From contig CP154956.1 of the NCBI GenBank assembly GCA_039621445.1, positions 49,502,826 through 49,566,825 of the forward strand: DNA of 64,000 nucleotides, in the 5' to 3' direction. Under the pieces are notes generated by a model that saw nothing but the letters and a program-made list of their open reading frames with translations, had not been told where the DNA came from and did not search any database. This DNA is from Euglena gracilis. Taxonomy: Eukaryota > Euglenida > Euglenophyceae > Euglenales. Position numbers and translations under genes: made by a program. Below are positions 58,851 through 64,000 of the stretch, piece by piece; the stretch's first letter is position 1; every line of letters starts with the position of its first letter.

Positions 58851-60344
58851 TTTCTGTCTGTGTGTGTGCGCACGTGTGGGTGGGTGGGCGGTTGTGTTTA
58901 TGTTTGTGTGTGTGGGTCTGGTTGTGTGTGCATGCATGCGTGCGTGAGTCCGTGCATTTGTATGGGTATCGGTTTGGTTGGGCTGTCACAGGCCATCAAC
59001 CAGCTGCTATACAAGCGCAACGCCTCGAAACTGGCAATGCGGCACGGCCGGATCTACCCCGTGCCCAGGCCGGAATGGATGCTGGGTAGGGTGCCCCCCC
59101 CCCATCCGCGCACAACAATGGGCCCAGAAAATCCCCTCAGCTGGAGGGGACCCTACCCACTCCTGGGATGGGCCAGCACTGGATCCCCAGTCCTCCAGTC
59201 GATTTTTTTTTCAGCCAACAGCTCACCCCCCCCTGCCCGGGTTCTGCTGAAACACAGTTGGGGCTAGCCCTGTGCAACTGAGCTGAGTTGACATTTTTTC
59301 AACACGAAGCGTTGATAACTTTGGTAAGAAGGGCCCAATTTTGACAAACATTGGAAAGTTTGGGGGGGATGTCACCTCCAATTTTTGGCTGAAGTATCCT
59401 TCTGGTTGTGTGGTTTTGCCAATTTTGGGGCGTTTCTGACGGCTCAACCTGGCAGCTGGCTGGACTGGACCCCCCATGGGGGTGGGGGTCGAGCCAACAC
59501 CTTTTTCCAGCTGGCCGGCTGGACCCCTCCCCGGGGTCCTTGGGAAAATCCTTGACTGGGGGTGGTGCCCGGTGCCATCCAGCGGCCTGGCGGGGCTGCG
59601 GGACCCGACCGCCCACTTCCTGCAGACCCTCAGCCTCGTCGCCGCCATCGTCCTACTCGGCGTGTTCGTGCCCCGGCTGAACTTCGTCTTCCAGCTCATC
59701 GGTTCCCTCGTCTCCTCTGCCCGGGGCCCGGGGGGGGGGGGGTCCCGTCAGCAGAAATGGGTCGCCGATTCTCCTGCGTTGAGAGCCCGAGCGACCTCCG
59801 CCCTGTTCAATTTTTGCCTGCCTCGGCCCTGCCCCACCTTGTGTTTCATCCTGCCGGCGTACCTCGCCATCCTGGTGGAATTGCAGTCAGGTGGAGACTC
59901 CCTTCGGCCCCTCCCCACCCAGACACATGCACGCACGCACGCACCGACGCACCAGGAGCGCAGTCTCCTGCGCATGCACGGAAGCACACACACATGCACG
60001 AACCGTGTGAGTGAATGCATGTGCGAACCTACGCACACACATGCACGCACACGAACACACACACACACACACACTCACTCACTCACTCACTCACTCACTC
60101 ATTCACTCATTCATTCACAAGCTCATACACAGACACCACACACGATCTCACATGCACGCGTGCATGCATTGGCGATCCTGCCTGCTGCCGAAAGGACCCA
60201 TCGATAGCGCGAGTCCTGGTCCACAACCTGGGAGCGGTCGCCCTCATCCTGTTTGGAGTGAGTGTGGCCATCCTGGGCACCGCGGTGCGCAGGGCCCCCT
60301 CTCGCTGGGATCCCCCCCCCCAGGTACTGATGATGGCAAAGTGA
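52565..60344 (+). CDS. SAM domain fused to AAAP/SLC38-type amino-acid transporter
   Basis: Exons: 52565-52669 (start ATG, disordered), 53381-53440 (WDTEDVCAWL), 53921-53984 (LLLASF), 54126-54187 (RDQDINGVALLQLTDADL), 54451 to about 54603, about 54720-54877 (ALSLPYAFAQAG), 54943-54983 (FEDSIEGLAG), 56357 to about 56411 (PKVATAVEVLS), 57017-57122 (YIVVLGDSLTALLEW), 57368-57597 (VLFAYSCQ), 57685-57785 (VWPIYDEL), 58503-58671 (GYFGYYSFG), 58992-59085 (AINQLLYKR), about 59580-59720 and 59838-59895 (CFILPAYLAIL), about 60196-60344 (last segment and stop). The N-terminal five-helix SAM domain is a protein-protein or oligomerisation module; the rest follows the multi-pass AAAP fold that moves amino acids with ions across a membrane. 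Several introns start with GC (after 54877, 57122, 57597). The SAM junction at 53440/53921 and the junctions at 54603 and 56411 are not resolved to the base. Confidence 0.85.
54451..54603 (+). CDS. Fusion exon: last SAM helix and first transporter membrane segment
   Basis: After the CCAG acceptor the frame completes the glycine left by the previous exon (TTG G|GG), then reads VDSMGHRKQLLATIQAL (SAM helix 5), a linker of about 17 residues, and SIAGATFNLCSAVIGAG, the conserved start of AAAP transporters. One uninterrupted frame links the two domains inside a single exon, so the fusion does not depend on guessing an intron. Confidence 0.85.
54988..56356. other. Large transporter intron with repeat blocks
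   Basis: 55187-55226 nearly repeats 2435-2475. 55670-55935 holds GTGACTGACTGGTTTTT words and C/G hairpins of the CAT/CAG-class family, without clear TIR ends. 53130-53250 in an earlier intron has the same words. No exon seen. Confidence 0.45.
56717..56997. mobile_element. CAG-class TIR element near the 3' end of a transporter intron
   Basis: Starts CAGGGATTTTTTTAAG, ends CTTAAAAAAACCCCTG, with TTCACAAC duplicated exactly at 56709-56716 and 56998-57005. The interior is mostly G and C runs plus a T-rich centre. It ends only 19 bases before the next coding exon, so its insertion may have changed or supplied the splice environment. Confidence 0.85.
58806..58852. repeat. (TC)n(TG)n microsatellite
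   Basis: About thirteen TC then nine TG units in a transporter intron, followed by degenerate TGTG text to 58950. Confidence 0.8.
59130..59555. mobile_element. Possible worn CAG-class element
   Basis: Has CCCCTCAGCTGGAGGGGACC at the left, CCAGCTGGCCGGCTGGACC and GGGTCCTTGGGAAAATCC at the right, echoing the ends and interior of 22490-23015. No target duplication. It lies just before a transporter exon. Confidence 0.35.
59927..60125. repeat. CA/CTCA microsatellite
   Basis: CACGCA, ACACAC and about ten CTCA/CATT units in the last transporter intron. Confidence 0.8.
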
Positions 60345-61506
60345 ACCTCCCACCCAGCTGAGGACGATGTCGGCAGGCTGAGGTTTTGGAGTGCAAAATG
60401 GATGGCGGTAAAGCAGCAACAAATACGGACCATAAATTTGGCGGTTAAGATAGCCTGGAAGTCAGAGGCATGCCCTTTGCCAACAGAACCTGGATGGGGC
60501 TGTGGCGGCAACCGTTCTCTTTTAGTGGCGCCCAGTGCGGCGCTGCGGCGCCAACATGGGACCCCTCCACTGCCGCCCCCTAACCCCAAAGTAACCCTTC
60601 GCGACCACCGTCGGCGTTGTGCACAGACTCCCGGCCGCACGCCCGGAACAGGCCACACCTCGCTGGGCGATGTGCATCGTGTGCCCGGCCGCTGAATGCA
60701 TCTGCGTCACCGGAGGGGACCACGGAGAGTTCCAGCCCCCCAAAAAACCTTCCCAGCCAGCAGCCTTTTTCCAGCCCATGGCCGAAATCGCTCCACTGCC
60801 GCCCGAAGGATGGTGCCTTTGTGGACGATTTTGGCTGGAAATGTGTCGAACTCAAATTGTCTGTCAGATTGTGGACCTCAGAATCGAATTCCATAATTAA
60901 AAGAATAATTTATGGTTTGCGGGTGGGTTGCAGGTTTATTTTTTGGGGGGCGGGGGGCTTTGTTTTAACGCAGGTTTGGTTCAGTTTCAGCCAATGGGAA
61001 GGTGCCATTTCTACGAGCCTTTTTCCACCCAACCCATATTTTGGGTTGGCTGGGTTTTTGAGCGATGTCCTGGCTGTCAGTGAATGGTCTTCTCCCTGGG
61101 GTGACTGGGCCGAGGAATAATAAAATCATGGTATTGCAGATTTCCAGCTCTCCGCCTGTGTCTGCGCCACCGAAAATGGACAGTTGCGCCGAAAACGGAT
61201 GAGTCAACAGAATTTTCTGTACTGATGCACGCCGTAGGCCGTTGTGAACCTCCGACGGCTTGCACCGGCTTGCGCACCACAACAGCGCTGCACCGTTTGT
61301 CCGGCAGAAACGGGGTTGGGTGATCCGACCCATCGCACCTCCGGACCGCCATGGCCTCTGCCTCCCGGCTCCATCCGTGCCAGGGACCATGGGGTTCCCG
61401 TGGCAGAGGGCCCGCCAAAAGGAGTCCAGGCGACTCATTTCCACCCGGTCCTTCCCGTCCCATCGCCTAGGGGAAGGCCCGGCGGCTCGACGCCGCCGCC
61501 CCGCCG
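60345..61506. other. Intergenic, transporter to SF-assemblin
   Basis: 60500-60720 and 61240-61506 are GC-rich and open in more than one frame; the latter may hold 5' sequence of the next gene. A GGCGCCCAGTGCGGCGC stem occurs at 60527. No separate gene is supported. Confidence 0.4.
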
Positions 61507-63847
61507 ATGATGCTGCGCGGCGCCGGCCAGCCCCTGGCCCCGCTGTCGATGCCCCCGCCCTCCGCCTCCACCAGTCTGTCTTGGGGCGAGAACACCGCCA
61601 ACCCCAACGGGGTGTGTTTGGGGGGAGGGGGCGGGTACACAGGTTGTGATGTCAAGTGTAAAATTGTGGTGAGAGACCAGTACAAGGATTTAGGCAAGGT
61701 TCAGCTGATTGTTGTCTCTTGCTGTCTATGTGCCGGCGTGGATGTGTGTGTGTGCGGGTGGGCGTGCGCGCGCGTTTGTGTATACGTGTAAGTGCACACG
61801 CTTCTGAAACCCATCGACCCGACCAAGGTTGCACCCCCCCCCCTCCCATCCCCATGCACCACCTCCCCCGCTGCAGGGCACGCTGGGAACCAAAACCGGC
61901 CCCTACTCCCCGGCGGCCGACCGGCTGCTGCGGGTCACGGCGTCGCTGGGCGGCATGCAGCAGACGGTGCGGACGGAGGTGGACCAGCGCAAGGCACTGG
62001 AGGAGAGCCGCCTCGGGGAGGTGCGGGACCTCGCCTCCAAGGTGGACAAGCACCTCGGCCTGGAGGTGTGTGTTGGACGTTGGCCCAGATTGGGGGGGGG
62101 GAGGCGAGGGACAGGTGATGACAGCGCAGTTGGTGGTCTTCATTGTCGTTTCTTTCTTGAGAGAAGAAAATCCACCTCTTTAAGAGGAAGCAAGGTTAAA
62201 CCATCACACAACACCTCTGGGCACATATTCATCTTGAGGTGCTGTACAAACAATGTGTGGGCCCCCGCAAATGTGCACAGGCGCACGCACACACATACGC
62301 GCGCACACACACTCACACTCACATTCATACTCCTCGCACTCACACCTCAAGCAGGCAGCCGAGCAAGCACAAAAGCACAAGCAAATATTTGCTCTCTGCA
62401 GGTGAAGCGGCGCACGGAGGCGGACCGGGGCATCCAGCAGGTATTTGAAGGCCGCCTGAAGGAGATTGCGGAGCGCATTGAGGCTGCGTATGCTGCGAAG
62501 CTGGACGACATGAAGCTCAGCATCGATGTCCTCACAAAGGCTTGCTCTTCCAATGGACCAGAGATAGCATTTGCTGCAGGATTCGCATCCTTGTAGAGTG
62601 TCAGAGAGAAAGCAAATGGAAGACACAAATAATGTGCAATAATGTGCACAATTTGATTGGCAACCCCCAGTTTGAAATTTGGCTGGATTTCAAGAACCTC
62701 AGGATTTTATGTTGGGGGGGGTTATATTTGGGCAGAACAATCAAACGTATGCAAATAAAAGCATATATTCCCAAGACAATTTTGCATTTATTTTGCCCAA
62801 TCCCACCGTATCTAAACGAAGTTCCAACTGGTTACCAGTTTTTTTTGGATCGAAAGTGCCAAAACAAATGGGGGTGTTCCCGGTGTCACGTTGCTGGTGC
62901 AGCGCCTGTCGACACTTCTGTGGGGTTATATTTGGCTGCCGAATTGGGGTCCCCAGGGGTGATCTATATTTATGGTGTTTTGTGGGGTATTTTTAGGTGT
63001 TTGCATTTGAATAAATTCCAAACTCTGTGTTTAACCACTGTGTTTAACAGAACCATTTTTGACCCTGTTTGCTTTGCCCCAAGAGACAGAACAAATTCAG
63101 GTAATTTTAGGCTGAGGTCTCACCAGAGAATGGGGTCGGAAACCATTAGAAAAAAATTTGAAATATTACTGATTTCAATGATGTCATCATAACAATATTA
63201 TGTTTTAATTATAATATTATTATATTGTTTAATACAATAATAATAATGATGATGGTAAATAAAACATTAATAATATAATAATAAGATTAATAAATGATAG
63301 TTAATTATTAATAATAAAGATATAATAATAAATAATAAACAAATAATATTTGTTAATTATTCTATTTTAATATCATCCATTATGAATGAAGTGTAAATGT
63401 GAAAATATTTTAATTAAATTATTAAACTAAATGCTATTAAATAATATTATTAAAAAATATTATTATAATATTATATTATTATGTTATGGGGAAAATTTAA
63501 TGCAAATTTGGGGTACTCAAAAGTTTTTCCGTTAAATGTTATTTTTGTCCACCCTGTAATTATTGGTGCTCTTGTTTGGGGTTGTTGGTGCATCTGTGCT
63601 GAACATGTTCTCACAAAATGAAATTGCTGGGTGGATAGCGGAACTTTTCATAGCATGTGCGAGGGGCCCTTTCTTTGTGCCTCTTCTAGTCAGGTAATTG
63701 TTGTCGGCCTTCCTTTCACAGAAAGTGGTGTCGTTGGAGAAGGAGTTGGTGTCGGAGAGGGAGCGCACCGCACGACTGGCGTCGGAGCTGCGCCACGCGT
63801 CTACCAACTCGGTGGCCGATGTGAAGGCTGCGCTTGAGCAGGAGAAG
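61507..63847 (+). CDS. SF-assemblin (striated root fibre protein), 3' part outside window
   Basis: Exons 61507-61611 (Met-start, proline/serine-rich head), 61877-62065 (GTLGTKTGPYS, then coiled coil with LEESRLGEVRDLASKVDKHL), 62401-62539 (VKRRTEADRGIQQVFEGRL) and 63722-63847 (VSLEKELVSERERTARLASE). Phases agree. The intron 62540-63721 begins with GC. SF-assemblins are rod proteins that polymerise into the striated fibres anchoring basal bodies, and in parasites the fibre that guides daughter-cell budding. The short non-helical head and the heptad-rich rod are both visible. ATG 61507 is followed by a second ATG at 61510. The frame is open at the donor after 63847 and the gene continues beyond the window. 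Confidence 0.85.
63180..63500. repeat. Very A/T-rich tract in SF-assemblin intron
   Basis: About 320 bp made of AATAAT, ATTATT and TAATAA words, strongly unlike the surrounding composition. No ORF. The rest of the intron (62540-63179) holds no recognised exon. Confidence 0.75.
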
Positions 63848-64000
63848 GTGTGCCTGTCAGAACAGAGTCTCAAACTGTTGTTAAATTCCTCGTTTTATTG
63901 CCGTCTCACTGAAGTGGGTCGTCAGCGCTTTGGCATCCCCTCTCTTTTTCTTGGGACCCGTTTCCCACACGTTTTAATGTTGCCATCGAACGCCTTTTGT

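Overview
This is nuclear DNA from a eukaryote. Genes are split into many small exons (about 40-180 bp) by introns of 65 bp to more than 7 kb, and no bacterial operons, rRNAs or tRNAs were seen. Four conserved genes were assembled by eye from exon homology: WDR92/DNAAF10 (dynein-arm assembly), a secernin-type C69 peptidase, an amino-acid transporter of the AAAP/SLC38 type fused to an N-terminal SAM domain, and SF-assemblin (basal-body root fibre). WDR92 and SF-assemblin point to a flagellated protist. All four genes lie on the + strand, several introns begin with GC instead of GT, and most acceptors read AG|G. These traits fit a dinoflagellate or a related alveolate/alga, but that placement is an inference and the genus cannot be named.

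Layout: 1-9.7 kb is a nest of mobile elements. It holds a broken tyrosine-recombinase (YR) gene on the - strand, two families of about 420-460 bp terminal-inverted-repeat (TIR) elements with 3-bp target duplications, a second YR-like element with a PHD zinc finger, and fragments of an endonuclease-like retroelement protein. From 9.8 to 26.7 kb lies WDR92; its first introns are filled by three more elements of the YR/hairpin type. 26.7-32.6 kb has no confident gene. From 32.7 to 51.4 kb lies the secernin gene, its introns packed with TIR elements. From 52.6 to 60.3 kb lies the SAM-transporter fusion, and from 61.5 kb to the edge lies SF-assemblin (incomplete).

The most striking signal is a set of short TIR elements (281-694 bp) that begin with CAG or CAT and are flanked by 8-bp target-site duplications. 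Five have perfect 8/8 duplications in introns or between genes, and one more sits inside the YR gene. Their placement resembles introners (intron-generating transposons). The copy inside the YR reading frame leaves the frame intact when removed and supplies a possible GT...AG intron at its own edges. A second unusual group is the YR-like elements, each with long TIRs, subterminal direct repeats and a near-perfect hairpin of about 60-115 bp at one edge.

Many long G/C and A/T homopolymers are present, so some apparent frameshifts may be sequencing errors. Exon limits are read from splice motifs and protein similarity; no alignment or transcript was available.
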